A stretch of 64,000 nucleotides of DNA from Pseudomonadota bacterium (GTDB lineage Bacteria > Pseudomonadota > Gammaproteobacteria > Steroidobacterales > Steroidobacteraceae). The notes beneath the pieces are model-generated. The model was not told the origin of the DNA, ran no database searches, and saw only the letters and a list, made by a program, of their open reading frames with translations. The stretch lies in NCBI GenBank assembly GCA_021843755.1, contig JAKBWB010000030.1, forward strand, positions 1 to 64,000, read 5' to 3'. Of the stretch, positions 33,805 to 43,290 are shown one piece after another (the first letter of the stretch is position 1; every line of letters starts with the position of its first letter). The translations under genes and the position numbers were made by a program.

Positions 33805-35076
33805 CTAGCCCGGCACAGGCGCCTCGAGAGCGTTCGGCTCGGCGGGCAATCCCGCAGTGCAGTCGACGCGTGAAAAGACGATCGCCGCGATCAGCACCAT
33901 CAACGCGATGGCCCGCACCGGCAGCTCGTAGTTGCCGGTGGCTTCGGCGATGTAGCCGAACGCAAGCGTGCACAGCACACCGCCCGCCTGACCGGCGGTG
34001 TTCATCACCCCGGTGGCCGCGCCGCCGTGACTGCCCCCGATGCTCATGCACATCGCCCAGGAAGCCGGCAACATGAAATCCATGGTCGCGAACCCCGCGG
34101 TCGCCAGAACCACGATCGCGGTCTGGTTGGTGACGAGGCTCATGGCACACAGCAGCGCCGCCCCCCCGATGAGACAGCCGGTGGTCATGATTCGCGTGGC
34201 GCTGCGGATCCCGATGGCCAGCCCCAGCCGGTCGCACACGGCGCCGCCGACGAGGTTGCTGCCGATGCCGAGCAGAAACGGAAAGGCGGCAAACACGCCC
34301 ATTTGCGCCATCGTGAAGTGACCGGCGTGAACCATCCAGGTCGGGAACCAGTTGAAATAGAACCAGCTGCCGCAGCCATAGCAACCGTAGGCGAGCACGA
34401 TGAGCCACAGCTGGCGCAGCTTGAGCAACCGGCGCAACGCGCCGCGTCCGCCGTGCGCGCCTTCGTGTCCGGAGCCGATCTCGAGCAGCTCTTCGGCGCG
34501 GATGCCGGGCTGCTCGGCCGGCCGGTCGTGATACCACAACCACCAGGTGAGCGCCCAGGCCGCGCCGATGACCGCGAGGACCCAGAACACCGGGCGCCAG
34601 CCCACCCAGGCCGCCAGCGGCACCAGCAGCAGCGGCGCAAGCGCGCCGCCGAGGCGGCTCGCGGCCCATACGGCCCCCTGACCACGTGCCCGCTCACGCG
34701 CCGGCAACCAGCGCCACAGCACGCCGGAGGCGTTCGGGTAGGCACCCGCCGATCCGATGCCGAAGCAGAATCGCACGATGGCGAGCGGCACGAAGCTCGT
34801 GCACGCGCCGGTCAGCGCCGTGAAGGCGGACCACCATGCCGCGATGCGTGACAGTTCTCGCCGCTGGCCGTGCCGGTCACCGAGCGCCCCTGAAGGTATC
34901 TCGAACAGGCCATAGGCGATGACGTAGGCGCTGAGCACCCAGCCCCATTCCTCCGGCGTCAGACCCAGGTCATGCTGGATCCGCGGACCCAACACGGCGA
35001 TGGCCATTCGATCGAGGAAGGTGATGACCGAAACGACACTCAACAGACCGACGACGGCATAGCGCTTCTTCGGCAT
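33805..35076 (-). CDS. MFS transporter (hexuronate/sugar-acid type, ACS family)
   Basis: Inner-membrane carrier of 423 aa, twelve predicted transmembrane helices. The start TFLDRMAIAVLGPRIQHDLGLTPEEWGWVLSAY and the loop SGALGDRHGQRRE are typical of the anion:cation symporter family (ExuT, GudP). Such carriers import uronates, aldonates or similar monocarboxylates with protons. It is the last gene of the leftward rhamnose operon; its start directly abuts the racemase-like stop. It could export or import an acid intermediate, or bring in a related sugar acid. The C-terminus ends in a short polar tail. Confidence 0.88.
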   Translation of the reverse strand: MPKKRYAVVGLLSVVSVITFLDRMAIAVLGPRIQHDLGLTPEEWGWVLSAYVIAYGLFEIPSGALGDRHGQRRELSRIAAWWSAFTALTGACTSFVPLAIVRFCFGIGSAGAYPNASGVLWRWLPARERARGQGAVWAASRLGGALAPLLLVPLAAWVGWRPVFWVLAVIGAAWALTWWLWYHDRPAEQPGIRAEELLEIGSGHEGAHGGRGALRRLLKLRQLWLIVLAYGCYGCGSWFYFNWFPTWMVHAGHFTMAQMGVFAAFPFLLGIGSNLVGGAVCDRLGLAIGIRSATRIMTTGCLIGGAALLCAMSLVTNQTAIVVLATAGFATMDFMLPASWAMCMSIGGSHGGAATGVMNTAGQAGGVLCTLAFGYIAEATGNYELPVRAIALMVLIAAIVFSRVDCTAGLPAEPNALEAPVPG

Positions 35077-35751
35077 TCAGCCGGTCCCGAGGCCGAATAT
35101 TTCACGCACCTGGCGGACACCCGATTCGGGGCTCGAGAGCACCGGTGTCTTGAGGGCATCCGCGGGGAGCGCCGCCACCACTCTCGCCATGGAAGCCTGC
35201 GCCAGCACGATCGTGTCGAGGTCCCGCATCCTCTCGGTCAGCGCCTCGCCGACCAGGCGATCATGTCTCGCCGTGTCGCCGCAGAGCACCGCCTCGAATG
35301 CGCCTTCGCACAGGCACTCGACGATCTCGATGGCACGGTGCGCTGCGCGCGCCTGAGCGCGCACCAGCGCCGAGGTCGGCTCGAGCGTGGTGCGCAGGGT
35401 GGCCAGAACGCCGATCCGGCGACCCCGCCAGACGGCATCGCGTGCCATCGGCTCGTCGACGCGCAGCACAGGCCGATCGTACAGCTGACGCGCCACCTCG
35501 ACACCCGGCCCGATCGAGGAGCACGTCACCAGCACGGCGTCCGCGCCCGCATCGAAGGCGGACCCGACCAACGCGGCGAGCCGCCGGACCGTCACCTTCT
35601 GCAGGTGTCCCGCCTGAATCGTATTCTTGATGAGGCTTTCGTCGACGACGTGAAAGATCCGTGTCTCGGGCAGCCACCGATCACAGAGCGAAGCGAACAG
35701 CGGCATAAGCACCGGCGAGGTGTGCAACAAAGCGAGTGTGTGATTCGGCAT
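35077..35751 (-). CDS. Asp/Glu racemase-superfamily protein lacking the second Cys
   Basis: A 224-aa protein of the Asp/Glu/hydantoin racemase superfamily. Cys77 in VLVTCSSIG is the first catalytic cysteine. The second half, where the partner cysteine normally sits, reads IVLAQASMA with Ala186. Loss of one Cys is known to turn a racemase fold to other chemistry: arylmalonate decarboxylase keeps only one Cys, although the second one. A true two-base racemase is therefore unlikely. Its position between an SGNH esterase and an acid transporter suggests it isomerises, decarboxylates or hydrolyses a small carboxylic acid. It lies 97 bp downstream of the SGNH gene and abuts the MFS gene. Confidence 0.8.
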   Translation of the reverse strand: MPNHTLALLHTSPVLMPLFASLCDRWLPETRIFHVVDESLIKNTIQAGHLQKVTVRRLAALVGSAFDAGADAVLVTCSSIGPGVEVARQLYDRPVLRVDEPMARDAVWRGRRIGVLATLRTTLEPTSALVRAQARAAHRAIEIVECLCEGAFEAVLCGDTARHDRLVGEALTERMRDLDTIVLAQASMARVVAALPADALKTPVLSSPESGVRQVREIFGLGTG

Positions 35752-35848
35752 GTCAGTCTCTCATCGACCCCCAAGGTGCCCGTGCCCGGCAAACCGCCGC
35801 GCGCCGCGCCCCGGCGGCTGCGGCGAGCGCTCCTGCCTTCGGCGCGGC

Positions 35849-37102
35849 TCAGCCGCGTGAATTCGCCGTTGCCGCGCGCGCCAGCGGCTTGCCGGGCGCG
35901 AACAGCTCGTTGTAGACGGTCTGCGCCATGATGCGATATCCGATGTCGTTGGGGTGCAGATCGTCACCGCACTGGTCGGCGCCGATGTAATGGTGCGGAT
36001 GGCGCGGATCGCGCAACGCCCCGTCGAAGTGGATTACACCGTTGAAGCCCCGGCCCTTGCGGATCCAGGCGTTGACCTGCTGACGCACCTGCTCGCCCGC
36101 CGGTCGCTCGTAGGTGGAGCCGAGATAGGGCGTCAGCGTACCGAGGTAGATCCTGATGCCGCGGGCGTGCGCACGGCGGATGAGGTCGCGATACGCGCCG
36201 ATGATGGCCGAGGCGGGTATCGGGCCGGTATCGCCGTCCGGATCGTACGCCCAGCCGATATCGTTGATGCCCTCGAGAAGCACGATGGCCCGCACACCGG
36301 GAATATCCAACGCATCACGACTGAAACGCGCGAGCGCCTTGGGTCCCGCTCCGTCGTGCAGCAGGCGGTTGCCGCTGATCCCGGAATTGATGATTACCCA
36401 GCGTCGATCGGCGGCATGCGCCGCCAGCAGCCGCGCCAGCTGCTCCGGATAACCGAGGTGCATGCCGGGCGTGGAGCAGAAGCCCTTCGTGATCGAATCG
36501 CCGAACGCGACCAACACCGGGCGCGGCCTGGCGGTGGAGACTTCGACACCGTTCGCCAGTTCCGGCGCCTGCGGGCGGCTGCCCTGCGGCCAGACCCGCT
36601 GGGTCACGTGATTGCCGGGCGGCGAGACCCAGACGTGCTTCAGCTGGCCCGCCGGCGTGGCGCCCGAGGGGTAATACACCGAGATCGCGAGATTCTCGAA
36701 CCGGTGCACGTTCATGTCGATCGGGTCGCTCACCCACGCCTTGCCGATCGGGATGACGCCACCGCGCTCGCCGTGGAAGGTAACGACATGAACGGTACCC
36801 GCCAGCAGCACGCCCGTCGGCGAGGATGCCGCGACCGTCACTTCGGCGAACCGGACCGGTGAGACCCCGAGCTCGTTGGTCAGGCGTATGCGCACACGGT
36901 TGCCGCCGACTTCGAGCTGCACGGTCTGGCGTACCGACTGGTGAGTGAAGGTGCGCTGCTGATTGCAACCCCATACCGCCGTGGTCGGAAACGGTGGCGC
37001 GTACCAGGCCTCGGTCCAGTGCGTGGCGCCCGCGGCCCACGCGGCCGGGATGGCGAAGGCGGCGAGCGCGGCGATCCATCCAACCCGTCGGGCGGCGCTC
37101 AT
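35849..37102 (-). CDS. Exported SGNH/GDSL-family esterase
   Basis: A 417-aa exported hydrolase. Signal peptide residues 1-24 (cleavage AWA-AG). An N-terminal beta-sandwich of about 150 residues precedes the SGNH domain, which has block I VAFGDSITKG (Ser203), block II NSGISGNRLL, block III GINDIG and block V DDLHPND with the catalytic Asp and His. Such two-domain enzymes deacetylate sugars or rhamnogalacturonan. In a rhamnose operon next to RhaT it could remove acetyl groups from pectic substrates. The ATG at 37102 overlaps the rhaT stop by 4 bases, which fixes the start; the longer frame to 37360 lies inside rhaT. Confidence 0.87.
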   Translation of the reverse strand: MSAARRVGWIAALAAFAIPAAWAAGATHWTEAWYAPPFPTTAVWGCNQQRTFTHQSVRQTVQLEVGGNRVRIRLTNELGVSPVRFAEVTVAASSPTGVLLAGTVHVVTFHGERGGVIPIGKAWVSDPIDMNVHRFENLAISVYYPSGATPAGQLKHVWVSPPGNHVTQRVWPQGSRPQAPELANGVEVSTARPRPVLVAFGDSITKGFCSTPGMHLGYPEQLARLLAAHAADRRWVIINSGISGNRLLHDGAGPKALARFSRDALDIPGVRAIVLLEGINDIGWAYDPDGDTGPIPASAIIGAYRDLIRRAHARGIRIYLGTLTPYLGSTYERPAGEQVRQQVNAWIRKGRGFNGVIHFDGALRDPRHPHHYIGADQCGDDLHPNDIGYRIMAQTVYNELFAPGKPLARAATANSRG

Positions 37103-38181
37103 CCGCGCACCACGAGGTAGTTGCCCAGCCCGATCACCACCGTCGCGCCCACCAGGGTCACCAGGCCAGCGGTCATGACGGCGAGACTGCGCCGGCTCGC
37201 GCCCCGCCATTCCTTCAGCGCCAGTCCCCACAGGGTAGCGAAGATGATGATGCTGGACATGTGCAGCGTCCAGCTGGAGAAGCCGTATCGGCCCATCTGA
37301 CTTTCCCCCATGGTGTAGAAGAAGAACTGCAGATACCAAGCGGTGCCGCCGAGCGCGCACAGCAGATAGTTGCGTCGCAGGGAGACCTTCACGCCCGTCT
37401 CGTCCAACCCGCCCTTCAGGTCACGCGCACTGGCGTTCTTGATGATCAGGTACAGACACCAGATGGCGTTGGTGGTGAAGCCGCCGAGCAACACGATTAC
37501 CAGCACCGGCAATCCCTCCCAGAGCGTGCCCGTGCCCTGCGCGAGCGTCAGGTGACGGATCGGGGCGCCCGCATCGAGTCCGTAGGCAAAACAGGCGCTC
37601 ATGATGCCGGAGAAGATTGCCACCGCGATGCCCTTGCGGAAGTCGGTCTCGCGCGGCAGTGTTCGGTCCTGGTCCAGCAGATGGCGCGCGGCCTGCTCGC
37701 GCTCTTTGTTGTGACCAGCCTTGCCGACGATCGCGATGCCCGCGAGCGCCACGGCGATGCCGAGCAGCACGACCTGCCCCCCGATCGTGTGGATGAGGCT
37801 GCCGAAGAGCTGGCCGCTGACCAGCGGCGGAATGAGGGTGCCGAAGGCGGCCGTGAGCCCGAGCGCGACCGCTGTGCCGAGTGCGATACCGAGGTAGCGC
37901 ATGGTCAGCCCGTAGGTCAGCCCGCCGAACCCCCACAGAATGCCGAAGAAATAACACAGGGCGAGGGTGCGCGGCGGAGTCGACTCCAGCACCGCCAGCA
38001 GGTGGTGGGTAGCGAATCCGGCGAACAGCCACGGCGCGAGGATCCAGCTGAAGATCCCGCCGACCAGCCAGAACACCTCCCACGACCAGCCGCGCACGGA
38101 CCGGTAGGGCACGTAGAAGCTCGCCGCGGCGAATCCGCCGAGCCAATGAAAAAAGACACCGAGCAGGGGATTTGGCGTCAT
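37099..38181 (-). CDS. rhaT: L-rhamnose/proton symporter
   Basis: Inner-membrane protein of 360 aa with about ten hydrophobic helices, the RhaT length. Characteristic segments are GVFFHWLGGFAAASFYVPY, WEVFWLVGGIFSWILAPW, LWGFGGLTYGLTMRYLGIALG, and FFFYTMGESQMGRYGFSSW with LHMSSIIIFATLWG, all close to enterobacterial RhaT. It imports L-rhamnose with protons. The operon supplies lactonase, dehydratase, dehydrogenase and hydrolase for the sugar, so the identification is consistent with context. It begins 1 bp after the lactonase stop. Confidence 0.92.
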   Translation of the reverse strand: MTPNPLLGVFFHWLGGFAAASFYVPYRSVRGWSWEVFWLVGGIFSWILAPWLFAGFATHHLLAVLESTPPRTLALCYFFGILWGFGGLTYGLTMRYLGIALGTAVALGLTAAFGTLIPPLVSGQLFGSLIHTIGGQVVLLGIAVALAGIAIVGKAGHNKEREQAARHLLDQDRTLPRETDFRKGIAVAIFSGIMSACFAYGLDAGAPIRHLTLAQGTGTLWEGLPVLVIVLLGGFTTNAIWCLYLIIKNASARDLKGGLDETGVKVSLRRNYLLCALGGTAWYLQFFFYTMGESQMGRYGFSSWTLHMSSIIIFATLWGLALKEWRGASRRSLAVMTAGLVTLVGATVVIGLGNYLVVRG

Positions 38182-38182
38182 G

Positions 38183-39085
38183 TCATATCCGATAAATCCG
38201 CTCGGCGGTGCCCGAGTAGAGGTTGGCGCGCTCCGCGGCGCTCGCGCCCGCGAGGATGCGCGTGTAGGCCGCGCAGAACTGGCCGAACGTCCCGAACAGG
38301 CGGTCGACGGGAAAGTTGCTCGCGATCATGGTCCGCTCCGCGCCGAAGAGCTCCAGGGTTTCGAGCACGAACGGGCGCAGGCTCGCATCGCTCCAGTGCC
38401 AATCGAGCATCGCGAGTCCTGAGATCTTGACCGCGACGTTCGGCTGCGCCGCGAGCACCCGCATGCCGCTGCGCCAGGCGTCGATGCCCGCGGCGTCCTT
38501 CTCCACGGGCATGCCGGTGTGATTGAGGATCAGGGGTGTGTCCGGGTGACGGCTCGCCAGCCGCGCCGCAGCGGGCATTTGTCCCGGGTAGATCTGCAGA
38601 TCGAACGACAGTCCGTGGCGTTTCAGGCGCGCGAACCCCGCCCACCAGGCCTCATCGGCCAGCAGGTCGCGCGGCGTATACGTCTTGGCCGGGTCCGGGT
38701 GCCAATTGAGGATCTGGCGTATCCCGCGTACGTTGCGGTGCGCGGCATGCCGCTCGAGCAGCTCGGCGGCCCCGGAGCGCTGCAGCTCGGCATGGGCCAC
38801 GATGGCCTGCGGATAGCCGCGCGCATCGGCGAGACTCTGCAGCCACCGCGTTTCGGCGAGAGCGTCGGCCGGATCAGCGCCCGCTTCGATGTGGACGATT
38901 TTGCGCACGTGCGCGCCGCCGCCGGCCGCATCGCCCAGATAGTCGTCGAGCAGGTAGTCCCGGGCGATCGGGCTGACGTCGCCGGTGATGCCGGCCGGCA
39001 GCGGCGGGGTGAGCCACGGATACCGGATGCGTTTCAGGTCCCACAGATGCATGTGGGCATCGACCATGGTGAGGTCGGGTGTCAT
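38183..39085 (-). CDS. Amidohydrolase-family sugar lactonase, probable L-rhamnono-gamma-lactonase
   Basis: A 300-aa COG3618-type amidohydrolase. Metal-site motif VDAHMHLW at residues 8-15, HIEAG, ILNHTGMP and the C-terminal Asp region ASNFPVD define the family, which includes L-fuconolactonase and the LRA2 L-rhamnono-lactonase. It should open L-rhamnono-1,4-lactone to L-rhamnonate, the step between rhamnose 1-dehydrogenase and rhamnonate dehydratase. A second ATG seven codons in is possible as start. It lies 19 bp downstream of the SDR gene and 1 bp before rhaT. Confidence 0.85.
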   Translation of the reverse strand: MTPDLTMVDAHMHLWDLKRIRYPWLTPPLPAGITGDVSPIARDYLLDDYLGDAAGGGAHVRKIVHIEAGADPADALAETRWLQSLADARGYPQAIVAHAELQRSGAAELLERHAAHRNVRGIRQILNWHPDPAKTYTPRDLLADEAWWAGFARLKRHGLSFDLQIYPGQMPAAARLASRHPDTPLILNHTGMPVEKDAAGIDAWRSGMRVLAAQPNVAVKISGLAMLDWHWSDASLRPFVLETLELFGAERTMIASNFPVDRLFGTFGQFCAAYTRILAGASAAERANLYSGTAERIYRI

Positions 39086-39104
39086 GGCGAACGGCAGCCT
39101 CGGT

Positions 39105-39854
39105 TCAGTAGGTCGTGCGGCCGCCGGAGATGTCGAAGGTGGCGGCAGTGGAGAAGGAGCATTCCTCGCTCGCCAGCCAGCACACCAGCGCCGCCACTTC
39201 CTCGACCTCGCCGAGCCGTCCCATGGGAATCTTCGAGCGCATGTACTCGATCTGGCTCTGCGGCAGTTGGGCGAGGATCGGGCTCCTGAAGGTCGCCGGT
39301 GTCACGGCGTTGACTCGTATTCCGCTTTGCGCCAGCTCCTTGCCGAGCGATTTCGTCAGGCCGATCACCGCCGCCTTGGCGGCCGAATAGGCCGACGCAT
39401 TCGGGTTGCCTTCCTTGCCGGCGACGGACGAGATGTTGACGATCCGGCCGTAGTCGTTCTTGAGCATGTATGGGACGATCGACCGGCAGGTGTTGAATAT
39501 GCCGTGCAAATCGACGTCGATGACCCGGCGCCACTCCTGCGGCGGGTATTCCCAGAGCGTCGCGGTGGGGCCGGTGATCCCGGCGCTGGCGATCAGGATA
39601 TCGATACGGCCGAGGGCGCCAAAGGCGCCCTCGGCGGCTTGCGCCACCTGGTCCGCATCCGCCACGTCGACCTTGGCGATCTGGGCGCCCGGGATCGCCT
39701 GTGCGGCCGCGCTCAGGGCTTTCTCGTCCCAGTCCCACAGGCATACCCGGCCGCCCTCGAGGGCGATGCGTGCCGCGGCTTCGCGGCCGACACCCGAAGC
39801 GCCGCCGGTCACGACCGCAACGCGCCGCGTGAAACGTCCTGAATACAGCGTCAT
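39105..39854 (-). CDS. SDR dehydrogenase, probable 2-keto-3-deoxy-L-rhamnonate 4-dehydrogenase
   Basis: A 249-aa classical SDR. Cofactor motif TGGASGVG, NAG-equivalent ASAG, catalytic Ser in NISSVAG, YSAAK as YxxxK, and the terminal FDISGG. It lies between the FAH-type hydrolase and the lactonase. In the non-phosphorylative pathway (LRA1-2-3-5-6) the dehydrogenase beside the hydrolase oxidises 2-keto-3-deoxy-L-rhamnonate to the 2,4-diketo acid, and the separate gene at 55843 looks like the rhamnose 1-dehydrogenase. That leaves this protein for the LRA5 step. The assignment is by context; SDR sequence alone does not give the substrate. Confidence 0.82.
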   Translation of the reverse strand: MTLYSGRFTRRVAVVTGGASGVGREAAARIALEGGRVCLWDWDEKALSAAAQAIPGAQIAKVDVADADQVAQAAEGAFGALGRIDILIASAGITGPTATLWEYPPQEWRRVIDVDLHGIFNTCRSIVPYMLKNDYGRIVNISSVAGKEGNPNASAYSAAKAAVIGLTKSLGKELAQSGIRVNAVTPATFRSPILAQLPQSQIEYMRSKIPMGRLGEVEEVAALVCWLASEECSFSTAATFDISGGRTTY

Positions 39855-39866
39855 GTACCGCCCTCC

Positions 39867-40718
39867 TCAGCGCCGCCAGGCGTACACGGTCTGGGCCTGC
39901 TCGCCGAGCTTCTCGATGCCGAGCCGCATGCGGTCCCCGGGCTTGAGGTAGATGGGCTCGGGTTTCTGACCCATGCCCACACCGGGGGGCGTGCCGGTGG
40001 TGATGATGTCGCCGGGCTCGAGCGTCATGAAGCGGCTGACGTAGCTGAGCAGTGTGGCCACGCCGAAGATCATCGTGCGGGTATTGCCGTCCTGCATGCG
40101 CGTGCCGTTGACCTCGAGCCACATGCCGAGACTCTGCACGTCTCCCACCTCATCCCGCGTCACGAGCCACGGACCTACCGGACCGAAGGTGTCGCAACCC
40201 TTGCCCTTGTCCCAGGTCCCGCCGCGCTCGATCTGGTACTCGCGCTCGGACAGATCGTTGACCACGACGTATCCAGCAACGTGCTCGAGGGCGTCGCGCT
40301 CTTCCACGTAACGGGCGGTGGTACCGATGACCACGCCGAGCTCCACCTCCCAGTCGGTCTTCTTGGAGTCCTTCGGCAGCATGACGTCGTCGTTCGGACC
40401 TTGCAGGCAACTGACGGCCTTGCTGAAGACGACCGGCTCGGTGGGAATCGGCAGGTTGGATTCCGCCGCATGATCGGCGTAGTTGAGGCCGATCGCGATG
40501 AACTTGCGCGTACCGGCGAACGGCACGCCGAGCCGCGGCTTGCCGGAAACGGCCGGCAGCGTCGCCGGGTCGATGGCCGCCAGGCGGGCAAGGCTCTGCG
40601 GCGAGAGATGGGCGGCGTCGACATCCGGGATGGTTCCGCAGAGGGCGCGCAGCGTACCGTGGGCATCGAGAAGTCCGGGCAATTCGTGGCCGGCGGGGCC
40701 GTAGCGCAGAAGTTTCAT
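39867..40718 (-). CDS. FAH-family hydrolase, probable 2,4-diketo-3-deoxy-L-rhamnonate hydrolase
   Basis: A 283-aa fumarylacetoacetate-hydrolase-fold protein. KFIAIGLNYADHAAE, FSKAVSCLQGPNDDV, and the metal-binding DWEVELGVVIG with later GYVVVNDLSERE are typical, as is ITTGTPPGVGMG. Members of this subgroup cleave 2,4-diketo-3-deoxy-fuconate or -rhamnonate to pyruvate and lactate. Placement directly after the rhamnonate dehydratase gene makes it the terminal enzyme (LRA6-like) of the pathway. It is encoded 55 bp downstream of the dehydratase and 12 bp before the SDR. Confidence 0.87.
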   Translation of the reverse strand: MKLLRYGPAGHELPGLLDAHGTLRALCGTIPDVDAAHLSPQSLARLAAIDPATLPAVSGKPRLGVPFAGTRKFIAIGLNYADHAAESNLPIPTEPVVFSKAVSCLQGPNDDVMLPKDSKKTDWEVELGVVIGTTARYVEERDALEHVAGYVVVNDLSEREYQIERGGTWDKGKGCDTFGPVGPWLVTRDEVGDVQSLGMWLEVNGTRMQDGNTRTMIFGVATLLSYVSRFMTLEPGDIITTGTPPGVGMGQKPEPIYLKPGDRMRLGIEKLGEQAQTVYAWRR

Positions 40719-40773
40719 GGCGTGTATCGGGGTCTCTTGTAGTCTTGAAGCAAAAGCGGAAGGATTCGTATCC

Positions 40774-41952
40774 TCAGCGCGGGTAAGGACGGTGCAGGGG
40801 CAGCGTGCGATTGAGTTCGACGCCGAACCCCGGCCTGTCCGGCAATTTCAACCGCCCGTTGAGGGGAACGGGCTCGCCGATGAGCTGGGGATGGAACATC
40901 GGCACGACGCGGTCTGCCTCGGGCGCCATCATGAGGAATTCGGCGAACGGACTGTTGTGGCGGGTGATGACGAAATGGTAGCTGTAGACACTAGAGCCGT
41001 GCGGAATGACCAGGATGCCGCGGCTGTCGGCCAGGGCGGAGATTTTCAGCAGTTCCGTCAGGCCGCCGCACCAGCCGACATCCGGCTGAATGATGTCGCA
41101 GCACTCCATCTCGAGCAGCATGCGGAAACCCCACCGCGTCGCCTCGTGTTCGCCCGTAGTGACCAACATGCCGGGCGGGACGCTGCGCTTCAGCTGCGCG
41201 TAACCCCAGTAATCATCGGGCGAGAGCGCTTCCTCGATCCATTTCAGGGCGTGCTCGCGCGCCCCGTGCGCCAGTCTGATCGCATAGGGCAGATCGAGGC
41301 TCATCCAGCAATCGAGCATGAGCCAGAAGTCCTCGCCGACACGGCCGCGCATCTGGCCGAGCGCCTCGAGATTGAGTCTCAATCCCGCCTCGCCCTCCGC
41401 CGGTCCATGATGCAGCGGCAGTTTCCCGCCGATGAAACCCATGGACTTGGCCAGATCCGGGCGCGAGCCGGTGGCGTAGAAGATCAGTTCGTCGCGCACC
41501 GCACCGCCGAGCATCTGATAGACCGGCTCGCCGCGCAGCCGGCCGAGCAGGTCCCACAGCGCCAGGTCGACCCCGGATATGGCGTTCACGACCAGGCCTT
41601 TGCGTCCGTAGTATTGGGTGGCGAAGTACATCTGATCCCAGATCGTCTCGATCGAGGTCGGATCACGGCCCTCCAGAAACCGGGCCAGGTGGTGCTCGAC
41701 GATGTAGGCGGCCGGCTCCCCGCCCGTGGTGACCGCGAACCCGATCGTGCCGTCGGCCGCTTCGATCTCGACGACCAGCGTGCCCAGCACATTGATCCCG
41801 AAGCTGCGGCGGCTCTGACGGTACTGCGGATAGCGGCTCATCGGCGTGGCGATGTGATCGTCGATCCAGTGCCCGCCCGTCTGGTCGTGGTAGTCGGCGC
41901 CACCGCCACGGATGACGAAGGCGCGCACTTGTCTGATCTGCGGAAAACTCAT
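40774..41952 (-). CDS. rhmD: L-rhamnonate dehydratase (enolase superfamily)
   Basis: A 392-aa mandelate-racemase-type enolase-superfamily enzyme. [22 protein letters not shown], the metal-ligand regions [20 protein letters not shown] and [12 protein letters not shown], and the catalytic His region [12 protein letters not shown] match L-rhamnonate dehydratase closely. It converts L-rhamnonate to 2-keto-3-deoxy-L-rhamnonate. The ATG at 41952 gives the family start ([16 protein letters not shown]). The frame continues upstream to 43011 but that part is antisense to the IclR gene. First gene of the leftward operon, divergent from an IclR regulator. Confidence 0.92.
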   Translation of the reverse strand: MSFPQIRQVRAFVIRGGGADYHDQTGGHWIDDHIATPMSRYPQYRQSRRSFGINVLGTLVVEIEAADGTIGFAVTTGGEPAAYIVEHHLARFLEGRDPTSIETIWDQMYFATQYYGRKGLVVNAISGVDLALWDLLGRLRGEPVYQMLGGAVRDELIFYATGSRPDLAKSMGFIGGKLPLHHGPAEGEAGLRLNLEALGQMRGRVGEDFWLMLDCWMSLDLPYAIRLAHGAREHALKWIEEALSPDDYWGYAQLKRSVPPGMLVTTGEHEATRWGFRMLLEMECCDIIQPDVGWCGGLTELLKISALADSRGILVIPHGSSVYSYHFVITRHNSPFAEFLMMAPEADRVVPMFHPQLIGEPVPLNGRLKLPDRPGFGVELNRTLPLHRPYPR

Positions 41953-42051
41953 GTGCGGGGTGCGATTGGCGAATCGGTCAATGTGATGGAAACGGCGCGC
42001 AGTGGTTGCGGCCGGGCCTTTTGTCCCACATACTAATACGGGCACCACATA
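41953..42051. promoter_or_regulatory. Divergent promoter region between rhmD and an IclR gene
   Basis: A 99-bp gap holding both promoters. It contains GTCCCACATA and TACGGGCAC as imperfect inverted arms around ACTA (about 42019-42041), a possible operator for the IclR protein encoded to the right. No perfect palindrome is seen, so the site is tentative. Confidence 0.4.
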
Positions 42052-42915
42052 ATGAGAAGCACTCGTCCATCCGGAAGGTTCGAGCATCCCGCCGAGGGGG
42101 ATGAGGATGCGGGCCGCGCGCGCCTCGGCAGCCAGACGTTGCTGCGCGGGCTCGACGTGATCGACGTCGTCGCCGAGGGCCCGATCAAGCTCGGAGAGCT
42201 GGCCGAGCGGCTCGGCCTCACGCGCAGCACCACTCACCGGCTGGCCTCGGCGCTCACCGCGCGGCGGTACCTGTCGTTCGTGCCGCACAGCGGCTACAGC
42301 CTCGGGCCCAAACTGCTCGAGCTCGGGTTCCGGGTGCGCGACGAACTCGATCTGCCGCGCGTCGCCGCGCCGCATCTGGAGCGCCTCGCGCTGCTCACCG
42401 AGGATACCGTGCACCTCGGGGTGCTCGACCACGGCCATGTACTCTATCTGGACAAGGTCCCGGGCAGGCGCCGCATCAATATCCGCTCCAGGATCGGCGA
42501 GCTGCAGCCGGTGACCTCCACGGGTCTCGGCAAGGCGCTGATTCTCGATCTCGACGCGGACGCCTGGGTCGAGCTGTTCCGCGCCGAGCGCGCCGTGCGG
42601 CGCGGCGAGGTGAGCCTGCAGGATTGGCTCGAGCGCATGCGCCACTACGTGCGTGTCGGCTTTGCCTTCGACCTCGAGGAGAACGAGGACCAGATCCGCT
42701 GCGTCGCCGCACCGATCCGCGATGTGGCCGGACGGACCATCGCGGCAATCAGCGTCTCGAGCGCCGCGCAGTACATGAGCGATCATCGCATGCAGACTTT
42801 GAGCAAGGACGTGGTCGGCACCGCGCGACGCATCAGCGAGGACCTCGGTTGGACGGGTCGCCATCCGGCCGCAGCGGCTCAGCCCGCCAAGAGCGACAAG
42901 CCCCATACGCGTTAG
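42052..42915 (+). CDS. IclR-family regulator of the rhamnose operon
   Basis: A 287-aa regulator. Winged helix-turn-helix about residues 28-85 ([33 protein letters not shown]), then the IclR effector domain ([49 protein letters not shown]). It is transcribed away from rhmD across 99 bp, the standard arrangement for a pathway regulator, so the L-rhamnonate operon is its likely target and a rhamnonate-type acid its likely effector. An extended polar C-terminal tail of about 20 residues is unusual. Confidence 0.9.
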   Translation: MRSTRPSGRFEHPAEGDEDAGRARLGSQTLLRGLDVIDVVAEGPIKLGELAERLGLTRSTTHRLASALTARRYLSFVPHSGYSLGPKLLELGFRVRDELDLPRVAAPHLERLALLTEDTVHLGVLDHGHVLYLDKVPGRRRINIRSRIGELQPVTSTGLGKALILDLDADAWVELFRAERAVRRGEVSLQDWLERMRHYVRVGFAFDLEENEDQIRCVAAPIRDVAGRTIAAISVSSAAQYMSDHRMQTLSKDVVGTARRISEDLGWTGRHPAAAAQPAKSDKPHTR

Positions 42916-43290
42916 CCTACGATCCGGTCTTTCAGGGATTCGCGAAGAGTGAGCGATCGGGTTACGCGTTTGCGCCGCGCGGGATCGAGAGTTTTGCCTC
43001 GCTTGCGGCACGGTGAATGCGGTGCGGCGGTTGGAAAGGCGCCGGGCGCGCCGCGCCCGGCGCCGCCGAAAGGGCGGAAGTGGTCTGCGGGGCAGATGCG
43101 GTACAATGACCAGCCGTCGTGCTGCTTCGGCGTCATCCCGCGTCGAACCGCAAACCGGCTCTGAAGCCCGCAGAGCCGAGACACGACGAGTGCCGTCAGG
43201 AACGGCGCGAAGACGTGTCAGGGCAGGATTCTACATAGCCGGATGTGTACCGGTCCTCGAGAGATTGTGCGCAGCCCCTAGGTGCCGACC
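42916..43290. other. 375-bp gap with a strong hairpin
   Basis: No gene recognised. Contains an 11-bp perfect-stem hairpin at 43038-43064 listed separately. The gap should hold the promoter of the downstream universal stress protein gene. Confidence 0.5.
43038..43064. terminator. GC-only hairpin downstream of the IclR gene
   Basis: GGCGCCGGGCG and CGCCCGGCGCC form an 11-bp perfect stem around CGCCG, about 120 bp after the IclR stop. No T-run follows on either strand, so termination would have to be factor-assisted; it may instead be a protein-binding or RNA structure element. Confidence 0.35.

Noticed and set aside
41953-43011. Upstream extension of the rhamnonate dehydratase frame
   Set aside because: The extra 350 codons are antisense to the divergent IclR gene, and the family start [12 protein letters not shown] is found at 41952.
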